Assembly: GCF_002929295.1 (NCBI RefSeq)
Contig: NZ_PJIM01000001.1
Coordinates: 1,041,643 to 1,105,642 of the forward strand
Length of the DNA: 64,000 nucleotides
Source: Arthrobacter sp. SX1312
Lineage (GTDB): Bacteria; Actinomycetota; Actinomycetes; Actinomycetales; Micrococcaceae
Direction: 5' to 3'
Of the stretch, positions 63,994 to 64,000 are shown one piece after another; the first letter of the stretch is position 1, and each line of letters begins with the position of its first letter. The position numbers were made by a program, and so were the translations under genes. The notes under the pieces were generated by a model. The model did no database searches. It was not told where the DNA came from and saw nothing but the letters and a program-made list of their open reading frames with translations.

Positions 63994-64000
63994 GATTCCA

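Overview
The window is a 64 kb stretch of GC-rich chromosome from an actinobacterium, most likely a member of the Micrococcaceae (Arthrobacter-like). This rests on gene content and gene order: a fused kgd-type 2-oxoglutarate decarboxylase, a SigR/RsrA-type sigma/anti-sigma pair, the order prfB-ftsE-ftsX-peptidase-smpB-ssrA, the 24-residue ribosomal protein bL37, an actinobacterial Tad pilus cluster, and many TANNNT promoters placed directly against start codons. I see no prophage, insertion sequence, CRISPR array or island; this is ordinary chromosome with a few accessory operons.

Layout. 1-3.2 kb: the 5' end of a beta-ketoacyl-ACP synthase running off the left edge, a ZIP metal transporter, and a three-gene operon (membrane protein, XRE regulator, quinone oxidoreductase) behind a large palindromic operator. 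3.4-7.7 kb: tRNA-Arg(CCG), then a five-gene overlapping operon around a MoxR ATPase and a DUF58 protein. 7.7-13.4 kb: WYL regulator, the helicase HrpA, and a convergent HEAT-like protein. 13.5-17.6 kb: HIT protein, sulfurtransferase, metallo-hydrolase, a Zur-like Fur-family regulator and two MarR regulators. 17.6-24.8 kb: a zinc-type ABC importer (znuABC-like), two CNNM/CBS membrane proteins, and the GuaB1-type enzyme. 25-36 kb: Kgd, an SGNH-like protein lacking its catalytic residues, and a complete oligopeptide ABC importer with a fused double ATPase. 36-43.8 kb: oxidoreductase, bL37, RsrA/SigR, DoxX, AroA, RsgA, cold-shock protein, HisN and a methyltransferase. 43.8-47.2 kb: a manganese-type ABC importer with its MntR regulator as last gene. 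47.3-53 kb: YbdK-like ligase, SDR, alpha-galactosidase, and a VanY-type carboxypeptidase with LGFP repeats. 53-59 kb: tmRNA, SmpB, FtsEX with a coiled-coil LytM peptidase, and RF2. 59-63.8 kb: a Tad pilus operon, with a possible 25-residue peptide gene diverging from it at the right edge.

How the parts fit. Two separate metal importers are each near a plausible regulator: zinc (Zur plus znu) and manganese (MntR inside its own operon, with two MntR-type boxes at the promoter and start codon). tmRNA and SmpB lie together for ribosome rescue, next to the FtsEX-peptidase cell-division module. SigR/RsrA has a consensus SigR-type promoter and two in-frame starts, the arrangement known for the thiol-stress sigma factor of Streptomyces.

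The clearest general theme is regulation at or across the start codon. Six genes have a TANNNT box whose last base lies exactly 7 nt before the first base of the start codon, so their mRNAs are probably leaderless; two more have 8 nt. In the manganese operon and the alpha-galactosidase gene the operator reaches to, or into, the start codon. I found no single clearly new multi-gene system. The best leads are the palindrome-controlled XRE/membrane-protein operon, the MoxR/DUF58 operon with two unassigned membrane proteins, the expanded DppB-like permease, the SGNH-like protein without a nucleophile, and the short peptide gene beside the Tad cluster.
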